A DNA stretch of 64,000 bases, from contig CAAGMZ010000024.1 of NCBI GenBank assembly GCA_900771195.1, positions 1 to 64,000 on the forward strand. Reading direction: 5' to 3'. This DNA comes from Lachnospiraceae bacterium. Lineage in GTDB: Bacteria > Bacillota > Clostridia > Lachnospirales > Lachnospiraceae. The notes beneath the pieces were generated by a model. The model did no database searches. It saw nothing but the letters and a program-made list of their open reading frames with translations, and was not told the DNA's origin. This document shows, in pieces, positions 53,470 to 62,196 of this stretch; within the stretch, counting starts at the first letter, position 1; every line of letters starts with the position of its first letter. A program made the translations under genes and the position numbers.

Positions 53470-53559
53470 GTCGTCAAAAAATCCGCTCTCACTACTCTCA
53501 CTACATATTCAGCCCCTGCTCCAAAGCATCCCGAAATCCTCCTGCTTTTTCCCTCTCTT

Positions 53560-54276
53560 TTAGATTTTTCTCAAAATAATCTCAATAAAATTCAGGTATT
53601 TCCCGCCGCCTGCCTCCATTGTCTTTCTATCGCCTTTTGCATACTCGTTATCCTGTCTGAGCCAGTCTGCCCATACCTCGTCATCGGATTCCATCTCGGC
53701 AACCTTAACAACCTCTGCTCCCTTGCATCTTCCTACTATGTCTTTCCAGTAAGAGACATCATGAATATAATCAAGCTGTTCCGGCGTCCATGATAAAAGA
53801 AGTTCCGGCGGCAGGTTGTCATGACAGTCCTTTTTCATGCCGGGAATTGCTATATAAATATATCCGCCTTTTTTAACAAAAGGAATCAGCTTTCCGTCAA
53901 GATATTCCGGATTACGTCCAAAATAGTTGTACGAATCAGTACTTACCACTGCATCAAAAAAATCTTTTTCAAAAGGAAGATTTTCTGCATCTGCCTTTAC
54001 AGGAATTATTTCATCATCCGAAAGTCCCATTTCCCTGAAGAATTTCCTGTTATCCCCGGGATCACTCCACAGGTCGGCTGCATATACTTTAAAACCATAT
54101 TCTTTTACAAGAAATACAGATGTCAGCCCCTGCCCGCTGCCAAGATCGCACACAACTGCCTTCTCGGGAATTTTATTATCAGCAAGAAGTTCTTCTTCAA
54201 GCTTTATTGGATTAGGACCCATGATTTTAGCCATCAGCTCAGGTGTATCGTACTTTTTACTGCGCAAATATTCCAT
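53560..54276 (-). CDS. SAM-dependent class I methyltransferase
   Basis: 238 aa. The SAM site VVCDLGSGQGLTSVFL is followed by an acidic second strand (YAADLW) and DAVVSTDSYNYFG as the post-site. The substrate is unknown. The gene starts directly after the TetR stop, with AAGGAG inside the TetR gene, so it is co-transcribed with the repressor and shares its control. It might methylate the compound the repressor senses; this is a guess. Confidence 0.85.
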   Translation of the reverse strand: MEYLRSKKYDTPELMAKIMGPNPIKLEEELLADNKIPEKAVVCDLGSGQGLTSVFLVKEYGFKVYAADLWSDPGDNRKFFREMGLSDDEIIPVKADAENLPFEKDFFDAVVSTDSYNYFGRNPEYLDGKLIPFVKKGGYIYIAIPGMKKDCHDNLPPELLLSWTPEQLDYIHDVSYWKDIVGRCKGAEVVKVAEMESDDEVWADWLRQDNEYAKGDRKTMEAGGGKYLNFIEIILRKI

Positions 54277-54885
54277 TTACTCTTTCTCCTTCAAATTATT
54301 TATAAAGCTGTCAATATGCCTGTCCGCCGTCTTCACCACTCCGGCCTTATCTTCCGCACAATCGTAGACACTGTACAAAATAAAAACAGGGCCGTAAAAC
54401 TGAAGTGCTGCCTGCATTCCCTGTGTCTGAGAACCCATGATACATCCAAAAATATCCGCCATATAATTAAGCGGTCCTCCCGCCAGGTATTGTTCATAGA
54501 GCTGCGCTGCCGTAACGTTTCTGTACTGCTCCAGCGTCAGCATTTTTCTGAAATTCGACGAAAATTCTTCTTCAGTCCAATACACAAACTGTGCCTTAGC
54601 GTATTTCATTATCTGCTCAAGGGATGTTTTCCTGTAAGCTTCCACATCATCACCAATCGGAAGCTGCGGCACATCATATTGACCCGCTCTCTCATAATCC
54701 ATTTCGTTCATCCGTGACACAATGCTGTCGAAGATATCACGTTTATTCCGGTAATGCTTATACAGAGCGCCCTTGGTAATTCCCAGTTCTCCGGCAATCA
54801 TGCTTACCGAAACAGCTTCATATCCGTCTCTCGCAAATAATCTCAATGATGTATTCAAAATTTTTTCCCTGGTACAGGTCATAAT
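54277..54885 (-). CDS. TetR-family repressor
   Basis: About 202 aa. The N-terminal helix-turn-helix REKILNTSLRLFARDGYEAV-SVSMIAGELGITKGALYKHYRNK is clear. The ligand-binding part is helical with aromatic and Cys residues and gives no ligand clue. ATG 54885 has GGAGGTGTCATT; the frame is open to 54951. The promoter just upstream carries two 18-20 bp operators of the same design, so autorepression is strongly suggested. Confidence 0.92.
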   Translation of the reverse strand: MMTCTREKILNTSLRLFARDGYEAVSVSMIAGELGITKGALYKHYRNKRDIFDSIVSRMNEMDYERAGQYDVPQLPIGDDVEAYRKTSLEQIMKYAKAQFVYWTEEEFSSNFRKMLTLEQYRNVTAAQLYEQYLAGGPLNYMADIFGCIMGSQTQGMQAALQFYGPVFILYSVYDCAEDKAGVVKTADRHIDSFINNLKEKE

Positions 54886-54897
54886 GACACCTCCATA

Positions 54898-54951
54898 TAG
54901 TAAACGCCCGTTCGCTATAATCATTATAGTAAACAGGCGTTTACTTGTCAA
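54898..54951 (-). promoter_or_regulatory. TetR-gene promoter with two operators
   Basis: Minus strand TTGACA (54951-54946), a 17-bp spacer, TATAAT (54928-54923). The perfect dyad AGTAAAC-AGGC-GTTTACT (54928-54945) fills the spacer. A second site TAGTAAAC-GCCC-GTTCGCTA (54898-54917) with two mismatched pairs lies past the start point. Binding at both would block the promoter. Confidence 0.85.
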
Positions 54952-54971
54952 GCTTTATGACAATATTTGTA

Positions 54972-56249
54972 TCAGTCAGCTCCTGCCACCGGTACATTCT
55001 TCATTTTTACGGCAAACGGTCCTTCATATGTACTGTTTTTATATTTTTCCGTTGAAAAAACAAGATTATTCTGCAGTTCGATGATGCTTCCGTTAACAGA
55101 GCCCCCTGTGACGGGCGTTACCTTATCGCCGTCATAGAGGTAAGCAAGCCTTATCTCTCCGCCAAAATGCCCCGTGAACGAGTCCATCTGAAAATCCGAA
55201 AAATTCACAACATAAAGATACGGGTTTTTTTTCATATCATCCATACTCTCTGTTCCGTTATTCAGGGTGACCGCCTCATAATTACCTGTTGATTTCACCC
55301 CAAGATAACTGGAAAAACGATGATTACCATAAATCATTCTAAGCTCACCGTTTTCAACCAGACGCTCATCTTTCATGTGAATTCCTTCGTAAGAATACGG
55401 CTTTGTTGCCTTTAATGTGATATTAAGCTTCTCGCCGGTTACCGAAGCTCCCTGAACATGCATGCCCGGCTTATAGTCGGAATATTTTGCGTAAATATAA
55501 GCAACATTTGACCTGTCAAGATAAAAATCAAGCATCGTCCTAAGATTCTTTCCTGACAGAATCACATCATAATTTCCGCTATTTGGAGCCTTGACAGCAT
55601 TTGCCCTCGCGCAGACGGTTTCCAGAGCCTCTGCCGCCTGCTTGTTGAGAGCCTCCGTATCAAGGTCCTTATATTCAAAATCCTGATACATCTCCACATC
55701 CTGCGGTTCCCTGCACTGGACGACAAACTCCCCATTCACTAGATTATCGGTATAACTCTCTTCTATGCCTTCGGAATTATAAATAGTGATATTTTCCCTC
55801 TTTGCAAAAAATTCCGATGAATTGACAAATGAATCGTTTCTCACATCTGCATCATAAAGAGCTTTGACAAAAGCGTCTGCCATATCCTCCAGAGTCATCT
55901 TATTGAGGGCACTGTCAATCACCACATGCTCTTCCTTCTGTCCCTTGGGCAGTTCAAAATACTTATTCAGTGCAAACTGTGCTGCGAAATATGCATCATC
56001 AATTTTCTTTTTCACCATCCCCACATCCATCTGGGGAAGGATGTTGGCGGTACTCATACCACGCATCCTGACGCCGTCCTTTTCCATGTCCCGGTATACC
56101 GTCACCTCATAGGTAACCGTGTCGGTGAGCCTTCTCATATCAAGCTCTTTTTTTATAAAATACAGTTCCGCTGCCTGTTCTTCTGCCTTCCTGATGCTGT
56201 AAGCGTCTGCATGATTATCTTTAATTGCATTGATAATTGTCTCAATCAT
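54972..56249 (-). CDS. pmbA: TldE/PmbA-family protein
   Basis: About 425 aa, of the size and fold pattern of PmbA (TldE), the non-metal partner of TldD. It lacks HExxxH but shares the TldD/PmbA order, with the C-terminal block YVVNFSDFQMDSFTGHFGGE. ATG 56249 has TAGGAGGAAAAGTAAA; the frame is open to 56345. It follows tldD by 13 nt. The pair forms a heteromeric protease that by family knowledge cleaves unfolded peptides or trims RiPP leaders. Confidence 0.88.
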   Translation of the reverse strand: MIETIINAIKDNHADAYSIRKAEEQAAELYFIKKELDMRRLTDTVTYEVTVYRDMEKDGVRMRGMSTANILPQMDVGMVKKKIDDAYFAAQFALNKYFELPKGQKEEHVVIDSALNKMTLEDMADAFVKALYDADVRNDSFVNSSEFFAKRENITIYNSEGIEESYTDNLVNGEFVVQCREPQDVEMYQDFEYKDLDTEALNKQAAEALETVCARANAVKAPNSGNYDVILSGKNLRTMLDFYLDRSNVAYIYAKYSDYKPGMHVQGASVTGEKLNITLKATKPYSYEGIHMKDERLVENGELRMIYGNHRFSSYLGVKSTGNYEAVTLNNGTESMDDMKKNPYLYVVNFSDFQMDSFTGHFGGEIRLAYLYDGDKVTPVTGGSVNGSIIELQNNLVFSTEKYKNSTYEGPFAVKMKNVPVAGAD

Positions 56250-56262
56250 TTTACTTTTCCTC

Positions 56263-57693
56263 CTATCCAAGACGAATGCGTGCTTTGATATACGGGCCGC
56301 CATCCGAAACCTTGACCCATTCCTTGTAGCCCTTACCGCAGGCACCTGTGCCGGACAACTCTACGCTATCCGTCATCATCGTTATGGATTTCAAAAGATC
56401 GGGAACATATCCTGTCAATACGATAGGAGAAAAAATCCTGCCTGTAAATCTGCCGTCCTTTATCTCTCTTGCAATACTGACCATACACTGTATTCCCCAG
56501 TTTTTCGGGTCTTCCATACCGCTGCATGCGGACTCAAGCTGAAATCCGTATTTAATTGATGCGACCATATCCTCATACTTGTCTTTTCCGCCTTCGAAGA
56601 AGGTATTCGTCATTCTTGTATACGCCTTGTGAGAGGTTTTCTGGCGTCTTCCGTTTCCTGTCGGTGCCGTATGAAGTGACAACGCAGAATGTTCATCACA
56701 GATTCCCTGCTTCAGGATTCCTTTTTCGATAACCACGGTGTCATGAGCCAAAGTTCCCTCATCATCAAAGAAAAATGTGGCTGCCTGGCTTGCTGCTGCT
56801 GCACCGTCATGCATGGTGACAAGCGGAGATGCTACGTATTTGCCTATGTATTCCCTTGCAAGTGCCCTTTCCTTCACAAACATATCCATTTCCACGCCAT
56901 GTCCGAAGGCTTCGTGAACAATCATTCCTGTAAGATCCGGCGCACATATGCAGTCATACTCGCCGGGTGTGATTGGTTCACTGACAAGAAGCCTGTCTAT
57001 ATCAAGAAGCGCTTCATCAATCTTTTTATCCATCTGATCAAGAATTTCTGCCCCGCCGCAACATGACACGCCTTTATATGAGTTCTTAACCTCCTGTCCC
57101 GCTGAAGCGAGCGGTACCATAACGCCGGTTGTCCACATCACGTTCTGAGTCATGTCCTTTAACGGTGAAAGGAACATTTTATGATAAATCTGATAATCTA
57201 CTCTGACTTGAAAATCAATAAGGTTACTGTTTTTTGATAATCCTTTCTGTCTTATGTCGCTGATTTTCTGAATTATCTTCTCGTCTCCCAATTCTTCGGG
57301 ATGTATCTGATACTCTGTGCTCTTGTCAAAAACAAGCTTTTCTTCCTCTGTCTTTCCAAACCTTCCCGCCTTCACTTCCTTTGGAAGGCTGCCTTTCCAT
57401 GGAACAAGCTTTGTTCTGATTTTTTTTACGATATCGTCGATGTTATATTCGTCAATATAATTAAAAGCATATTCGCAATAGCTGTCTCCGTCATAGACTC
57501 TGGCCACATAACCGATTTCCGACCACAAATCACCCTCTGTAATATTAATACCCTGAACGGAGACGGAATATCTCTTCTCCCCGGAATCCGCCGCCAGAAT
57601 TGATGCGTACTCATACTCTGACAAAAGCTTATCCAGAAGCTTCTTAAGCAGTGGTTTCTTTTCCGACAATATACTGCTTGACCCTACTTCCAT
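56263..57693 (-). CDS. tldD: TldD-family metalloprotease
   Basis: 476 aa. The zinc motif IVHEAFGHGVEMD (HExxxH) is intact at about residue 256, with GTLAHDTVVIEKGIL and GFQLESACSGMEDPKNWG downstream, as in TldD. The ATG has AGAGG upstream. Operon with pmbA. No RiPP precursor or modifying enzyme was seen close by, so the target is unknown. A strong terminator for the preceding gene lies just upstream. Confidence 0.92.
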   Translation of the reverse strand: MEVGSSSILSEKKPLLKKLLDKLLSEYEYASILAADSGEKRYSVSVQGINITEGDLWSEIGYVARVYDGDSYCEYAFNYIDEYNIDDIVKKIRTKLVPWKGSLPKEVKAGRFGKTEEEKLVFDKSTEYQIHPEELGDEKIIQKISDIRQKGLSKNSNLIDFQVRVDYQIYHKMFLSPLKDMTQNVMWTTGVMVPLASAGQEVKNSYKGVSCCGGAEILDQMDKKIDEALLDIDRLLVSEPITPGEYDCICAPDLTGMIVHEAFGHGVEMDMFVKERALAREYIGKYVASPLVTMHDGAAAASQAATFFFDDEGTLAHDTVVIEKGILKQGICDEHSALSLHTAPTGNGRRQKTSHKAYTRMTNTFFEGGKDKYEDMVASIKYGFQLESACSGMEDPKNWGIQCMVSIAREIKDGRFTGRIFSPIVLTGYVPDLLKSITMMTDSVELSGTGACGKGYKEWVKVSDGGPYIKARIRLG

Positions 57694-57723
57694 ACCAAAA
57701 CCTCTTTTCTTTCTTTTTCTGCT

Positions 57724-57785
57724 CTAAAAAGGCCCTCTCCGGACCGACATTGGAAAAATTTCCAACCAGCCACGGAAAGGGCCTT
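57724..57785 (-). terminator. Terminator after the DUF1540 gene
   Basis: Minus strand AAGGCCCTTTCCG pairs with CGGAGAGGGCCTTT, with an inner TTGGAAATTTTTCCAA stem, then a T tract near 57724-57730. It starts 5 nt past the gene's stop. Confidence 0.85.
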
Positions 57786-57790
57786 AAATC

Positions 57791-58105
57791 TTACATTTGG
57801 AATGTTGCACACTCTGTCTGCCCGTGGACAGTATCAGAAGAATTTTTTACATCCACATGACCGGCAGTACATCTGGTAGAATCATTGTACTTACAGTTAA
57901 GGGCATCACAGGATATATTAATCTTGTGGTCCGGCTGGTGGGTTGAATTGGTTGCACCGTTTTCTGAACCCTTCTGCTGAAAAGATTCACAACATGTGCA
58001 GCATGCGCTCTTTGCATCTTCACCGCCAACCTTGATTGTTCCCCTGCAGCACATCTGAGACTCATTGTGTACGCAGTCACTGACGCAACAGCCTAAATCT
58101 GTCAT
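57791..58105 (-). CDS. Small Cys-rich protein with two DUF1540-like domains
   Basis: 104 aa with 15 Cys. Each half has a DUF1540-type pattern: CCVSDCVHNESQMCC then CCTCCESF in the first, and CDALNCKYNDSTRCTAG then ECATF in the second. A Gln/Ser/Asn linker separates them. It is probably a metal-binding or redox protein in the cytoplasm; the family has no assigned role that I know. AGGAGGTAATGTT precedes the ATG. Confidence 0.85.
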   Translation of the reverse strand: MTDLGCCVSDCVHNESQMCCRGTIKVGGEDAKSACCTCCESFQQKGSENGATNSTHQPDHKINISCDALNCKYNDSTRCTAGHVDVKNSSDTVHGQTECATFQM

Positions 58106-58159
58106 AACATTACCTCCTGAAATTAATTTCGAGGTTATTATGAGCAGACATCACCTGTT

Positions 58160-59218
58160 TTATTCAAAAGCTGCCATATAGCCGACAAGAACAGCTGCAA
58201 TGATGTCAACAATTGACTCTGCATCAGAAGGAACTTCAACGCTTGCCTTCTTATTGGGTGTAACTGTTGTGGTGCAGCTCATAACCAGATCGCCTTCATC
58301 AGACTTAACATTTATATCGATGCTCTGAGTGTATACATCTTTTTCCTTGCTTACTGAGTATTTAACTCTTCCATCGATGTCTTCTACTTCTGCACTCTTA
58401 AGTTCGTCAACCATCTCGTCAATAGCTTCCACAAGATCGTCCTTGGTCATCTCTGATTCTGCCGTGTCAAGACCTTCGCTTACTTCTGATTTAAGTTCAT
58501 CGATTACGCTCTGGTCAACTCCGTTCTTCACAAGTGCATCAGCAAGCTGGTCAACAAGGCTGTTAAGGCTGTCTTCCAGTCCGGCGTTATTGTATTTGTC
58601 AAGAATTTCATTAACCCACATATCCTTGTTGTCTTCCAAAAGCTTAACAGCACTGTCGATGAATGCCTGAACGCTGTCCTTATCGGATAACTTTATTGAA
58701 TATGTGCTTCCGTCCTTATCTATGATGTCAGCGAAAGCAGTATCAAGAGCCTTTGCAATATCATCTGAAAATACATCTGATGTATCAAAAGCACCTTTCA
58801 TCTCCAGTGAGAGCCAGTCTGACTCAATTCCGAATGATGAAGGATCAACTCCTGCTGCTGAAAGATATGTTGAAAACTCATCCATGATTTCAGCATAATT
58901 GATGTAAATCACATCATCAGTATAAACCATGAGGTTATCAAGTTCAAATGTCATACCTGCTACTGTAGCGCTGACTCCGCATGATGTAGCCTTGCCATCC
59001 TTAGTTCCCGTAATCTTAAGCTCAGCCTTTGTTCCGGCATAGTTGACATCTACATTGACTTCAACATCAGCCTTCTCAACTTCTGCTGCCTCCTTAAGAG
59101 TAGTGAACATTGTGTTTGCCCCCTTACCGGAAGCTGATTTTGAGCATCCTGTGAACGCAGTTGCTGCCATAGCTGCTGTCATAAATACAGCGGCTGCTTT
59201 TTTCATAAATCCTTTCAT
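58160..59218 (-). CDS. Lipoprotein of unknown function
   Basis: 352 aa. Signal peptide with lipobox FTGC (Cys about 25). The mature part begins with beta-strand-like LKEAAEVEKADVEVNVDVNY and has a long acidic helical middle (VDQLADALVKNGVDQ and beyond) flanked by beta-strand segments. No family was recognised; the shape suggests a surface protein that holds a hydrophobic ligand, which is only a guess. AAAAGGAGGGTAAT precedes the ATG. Own promoter at 59287-59314; the leader has two small hairpins (GCCGT-TGTAG-ACGGC and CGCC-AACC-GGCG). Confidence 0.75.
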   Translation of the reverse strand: MKGFMKKAAAVFMTAAMAATAFTGCSKSASGKGANTMFTTLKEAAEVEKADVEVNVDVNYAGTKAELKITGTKDGKATSCGVSATVAGMTFELDNLMVYTDDVIYINYAEIMDEFSTYLSAAGVDPSSFGIESDWLSLEMKGAFDTSDVFSDDIAKALDTAFADIIDKDGSTYSIKLSDKDSVQAFIDSAVKLLEDNKDMWVNEILDKYNNAGLEDSLNSLVDQLADALVKNGVDQSVIDELKSEVSEGLDTAESEMTKDDLVEAIDEMVDELKSAEVEDIDGRVKYSVSKEKDVYTQSIDINVKSDEGDLVMSCTTTVTPNKKASVEVPSDAESIVDIIAAVLVGYMAAFE

Positions 59219-59286
59219 ATTACCCTCCTTTTAGGTGCACGCCAACCGGCGCATGATGCCGTCTACAACGGCGGCGTACAAAACTG

Positions 59287-59314
59287 ATTATATCACTGTT
59301 GTTTTTTTTGTCAA
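59287..59314 (-). promoter_or_regulatory. Promoter of the lipoprotein gene
   Basis: Minus strand TTGACA (59314-59309), a 16-bp A-rich spacer, TATAAT (59292-59287). Leader of about 65 nt containing two GC-rich hairpins. Confidence 0.7.
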
Positions 59315-59337
59315 CATATCAATAAAATATTTTGGTC

Positions 59338-59366
59338 TTGAAATACTTTTATCAATGTATTAGAAT
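59338..59366 (+). promoter_or_regulatory. pyrBI promoter
   Basis: TTGAAA (59338-59343), a 17-bp spacer, TAGAAT (59361-59366). The short leader (about 23 nt) has no attenuator, so regulation would not be by a PyrR-type leader. Confidence 0.6.
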
Positions 59367-59395
59367 GGAAAAAATGCCAGATAACGGAGGTTACT

Positions 59396-60313
59396 ATGAA
59401 GCATCTGCTTAGTCCCCATGACTTAACTGAGGAAGAGCTTAACGAGCTTTTGAAGCTTGCATCCGATATTGCCGCCAATCCCGGAAAGTACTCGGAATGC
59501 TGCAGAGGCAAGAAGCTTGCCACTCTTTTCTATGAGCCAAGCACACGCACACGTTTGAGTTTCGAAGCCGCAATGATTAACCTTGGCGGCTCTGTTCTCG
59601 GTTTTTCATCTGCTGATTCAAGCTCAGCATCCAAAGGAGAAAGTGTTTCTGACACTATACGCGTCGTCTCCTGTTACGCAGATATTTGTGCCATGAGACA
59701 CCCGAAGGAGGGTGCCCCTTATGTTGCATCACTTCATTCTGAAATTCCAATTATCAATGCCGGTGACGGCGGACATCAGCATCCTACGCAGACACTCACC
59801 GATCTAATGACAATAAAAGAACTTAAAGGACATTTTGATAACCTTACGATTGGTCTCTGTGGTGACCTTAAGTTTGGTCGTACCGTGCACTCACTTATTG
59901 AATCTCTTGTTCACTATGATAATGTCCGTTTTGTGCTGATTTCCCCCAAAGAGCTGCGCGTTCCCGACTATATCAGGGATGATGTACTTAATGGACGCGA
60001 CTACGTTGAAGTCGAGCGTCTCGAAGATGCAATCCCCCTGCTTGATATTCTTTATATGACAAGGGTTCAGCGTGAACGTTTCTTCAACGAAGAGGAATAT
60101 ATGCGAATGAAAGGCTTTTATATTCTGGACAATGCCAAAATGGCACTTGCTAAACCGGATATGATTGTTATGCACCCTCTTCCCCGTGTCAATGAGATTT
60201 CGGTTGAAGTTGACGATGACCCGCGTGCAGTATATTTCAAGCAGGCCCAGTTTGGCGTATATATAAGAATGGCACTTATTCTTAAACTTCTGGAGGTGAA
60301 ACTGCCATGTTAA
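59396..60313 (+). CDS. pyrB: Aspartate carbamoyltransferase, catalytic subunit
   Basis: 305 aa. It joins carbamoyl phosphate and aspartate in pyrimidine synthesis. The carbamoyl-phosphate loop FYEPSTRTRLSFEAAM, the flexible-loop SSASKGESVSDTIR and MRHPKEGAPY, and VMHPLPRVNEIS are all intact. GGAGGTTACT precedes the ATG. It overlaps pyrI by 7 nt. The catalytic-plus-regulatory subunit form is typical of clostridia. Confidence 0.97.
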   Translation: MKHLLSPHDLTEEELNELLKLASDIAANPGKYSECCRGKKLATLFYEPSTRTRLSFEAAMINLGGSVLGFSSADSSSASKGESVSDTIRVVSCYADICAMRHPKEGAPYVASLHSEIPIINAGDGGHQHPTQTLTDLMTIKELKGHFDNLTIGLCGDLKFGRTVHSLIESLVHYDNVRFVLISPKELRVPDYIRDDVLNGRDYVEVERLEDAIPLLDILYMTRVQRERFFNEEEYMRMKGFYILDNAKMALAKPDMIVMHPLPRVNEISVEVDDDPRAVYFKQAQFGVYIRMALILKLLEVKLPC

Positions 60314-60726
60314 ACGTAGGAAAACTTGAAAACGGAATCGTCATCGACCATATAAAGGCAGGTCGCGGCATGGATATATACAAATATCTCGGGCTTGGTA
60401 AACTTGACTGCTGCGTTGCAATAATTAAGAATGCCCGCAGCAATAAAATGGGCAAAAAAGACATAATTAAGATTGAAGGCAGTCTTGACCTTGTCGACCT
60501 TGATATCTTAGGTTTTGTGGATAACGAAATAACAGTCAACATTATTCAGAATGGGGTCATCACCGAGAAAAAAGAAATCAGTCTCCCTCACACAATAACC
60601 AACGTAATCAAGTGCAAAAATCCTCGATGCATAACCCAGATTGAGCAGGAGCTTGACCAGGTATTTGTGCTCACTGACGAAAAAAATCATATTTACAGAT
60701 GTAAGTACTGTGAATCAAAGGCATAA
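60307..60726 (+). CDS. pyrI: Aspartate carbamoyltransferase, regulatory subunit
   Basis: 139 aa. The N-terminal nucleotide-binding domain has ENGIVIDHIKAGRGMDIY. The C-terminal zinc domain has Cys at KCKNPRCIT and YRCKYCES (four ligands). By family knowledge it gives CTP/ATP control. GGAGGTGAAACTGCC precedes the ATG, which lies inside the end of pyrB. Confidence 0.96.
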   Translation: MLNVGKLENGIVIDHIKAGRGMDIYKYLGLGKLDCCVAIIKNARSNKMGKKDIIKIEGSLDLVDLDILGFVDNEITVNIIQNGVITEKKEISLPHTITNVIKCKNPRCITQIEQELDQVFVLTDEKNHIYRCKYCESKA

Positions 60727-60735
60727 GAATTGTAA

Positions 60736-60798
60736 AATAATCATTCAGAGTCGGGCGCTTCCGCTACGCCCTCAGACCCGACTCAGAATGATTATTTT
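60736..60798. terminator. Bidirectional terminator between pyrI and the cytoplasmic GH26 gene
   Basis: AAAATAATCATTC-A-GAGTCGGG pairs with CCCGACTC-A-GAATGATTATTTT, about 22 bp with a loop holding an inner GGGCGC/GCGCCC-like arm. A and T runs flank both sides. It shares TGAGTCGGG with the 46.0-46.3 kb repeats. Confidence 0.85.
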
Positions 60799-60827
60799 AA
60801 ATCTGTGTACTGTGAGACGGACATTGT

Positions 60828-61784
60828 TTACAATCTCTTCGCTTTCACTGCATAGTCACTATCATACATCTTTTTAAGTTCTTCATGTGTATTAAACTTT
60901 TCACTCATCACAAAATCCACGGACCATGTCATATAAAATGCCCATGGTGTGTGACTTTCCATAAGCTTATCAACATCCGGCAGATATCCATTCTCAGTGA
61001 TTGCTGCAAGTCTGTTCCCTGTCGTATTTTCAACAAGCTTGTCATACTTCTCATGATAATCTGTTAACACCTTTTCAGATGTATACAAATCCCAGCCAAC
61101 TATGTCCACATAGTCATCTCCGGGATATCCTTCCTTAACCGGGGCGCTCCATACCCACAAAAGATTATTAAGCTTTTTTACATTCACAAAATAATCAAAC
61201 ATCATAAGATACAGTTTCCTGGCCGTATCAACTCCGTCTCTGCCCCACCAGAACCATTTTCCTTCCGATTCATGAAACGGGCGCCACAGCACGGGTATGT
61301 TTTCGTCCCGGAACACGGCAAGCTCTTCTGCCACCTTATCCATATCACGATAAAACGCCTCTCTCTCCGGCGTTCCCTGAATCAGTATTCTGGAAGTATC
61401 ATAATCCGTATTTTCCGAAAAAAAGGATTTATCCCTGCCGCCCATCGGTGAAAACCAGTGGAAGCATATTGCCGTTATAACATCATATTTGTGAGCCATT
61501 TCCCTGGCTCTTTCGAGTATTCCGCCTGCTTCCGTAACTTCCCTAAGGCACTCCTCTGACATGCCGTCATAATTAATATTGGGGGAATATGATAACATCT
61601 CATATCCTATGAGCTTGGGAATGCTGCCGGTTATTTTCTCTATTTCCTTTATCTCTCTGAGATCATTTGTCTGCGTATGCTGGCCTGTGATAATACTTTT
61701 GCCCGCATGCTCCGCAAGAAACATAAGCGTATCCCTTGCTTCTTTGGTAGCGTTAGGATTTACGGGGGTACTTTTAGTATTCAT
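60828..61784 (-). CDS. GH26-family protein without signal peptide
   Basis: 318 aa. The catalytic domain begins almost at once: SIITGQHTQTND, the acid/base Glu in LWRPFHESEGKWFWWG and the nucleophile Glu in AAITENGYLPD are intact. There is no signal peptide, so it is probably cytoplasmic and acts on imported manno-oligosaccharides, unlike the secreted GH26 at 35646. AAGGAGACCAT precedes the ATG, only 18 nt after the end of rnpB with no terminator between, so it is apparently transcribed behind rnpB. Confidence 0.88.
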   Translation of the reverse strand: MNTKSTPVNPNATKEARDTLMFLAEHAGKSIITGQHTQTNDLREIKEIEKITGSIPKLIGYEMLSYSPNINYDGMSEECLREVTEAGGILERAREMAHKYDVITAICFHWFSPMGGRDKSFFSENTDYDTSRILIQGTPEREAFYRDMDKVAEELAVFRDENIPVLWRPFHESEGKWFWWGRDGVDTARKLYLMMFDYFVNVKKLNNLLWVWSAPVKEGYPGDDYVDIVGWDLYTSEKVLTDYHEKYDKLVENTTGNRLAAITENGYLPDVDKLMESHTPWAFYMTWSVDFVMSEKFNTHEELKKMYDSDYAVKAKRL

Positions 61785-61801
61785 ATGGTCTCCTTATATG
61801 A

Positions 61802-62143
61802 CAATCAGTGGACCTGTAAGCCGGGTTATGTCTTGAATGGTCATCTATCTAGACCTGCCGTTACCGACAGGCTCAAGCAACCTACCTGAAGCTGGCGGGC
61901 CACGTCATCGCTTCGTTTTGGTCTTGCTTCGGATGGGGTTTACATGTGCCCGTCATGTTACCATGGCGGCGGTAGTCTCTTACACTGCCATTCCACCCTT
62001 ACCGGTCATATGACCGGCGGTATATTTCTGTTGCACTTTCCTTGGAGTCACCTCCACCGGACGTTATCCGGCATCCTGCCCTGTGAAGCCCGGACTTTCC
62101 TCACCTGCACGAATGCAGCCGCGACCATCCGGTCCACTGATGA
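61802..62143 (-). ncRNA. rnpB: RNase P RNA (bacterial class)
   Basis: Minus strand. The 5' end ATCAGTGGACCGGATGGTCG and the 3' end CTTACAGGTCCACTGATT form helix P1. The conserved blocks GAGGAAAGTCCGGGCTTCAC and CAGGGCAGGATGCCGG occur near the 5' end. AGATAGATGACC and ACATAACCCGGCTTACA occur near the 3' end; the last is the P4 partner region. It is the catalytic RNA for tRNA 5' maturation. Ends are placed at P1 and may be off by a few bases. Confidence 0.95.
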
Positions 62144-62152
62144 TATTTTATT

Positions 62153-62196
62153 TTAACCAACTGCTTCATCGCTTCGCGATTCCCGCAGTTTGGTTA
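62153..62196. terminator. Hairpin between the nucleoside kinase gene and rnpB
   Basis: AACCAACTGC (62155-62164) pairs with GCAGTTTGGTT (62185-62195), with an inner ATCGC-TTC-GCGAT. It overlaps the kinase stop codon. There is no T tract on the minus strand, so it may be a processing or stability element more than a terminator. Confidence 0.5.

Noticed and set aside
53821..54717. 298-aa plus-strand ORF
   Set aside because: Antisense to the methyltransferase and TetR genes, both of which have clear motifs and ribosome sites.
61944..62156. Plus-strand ORF opposite rnpB
   Set aside because: It is the complement of conserved RNase P RNA.
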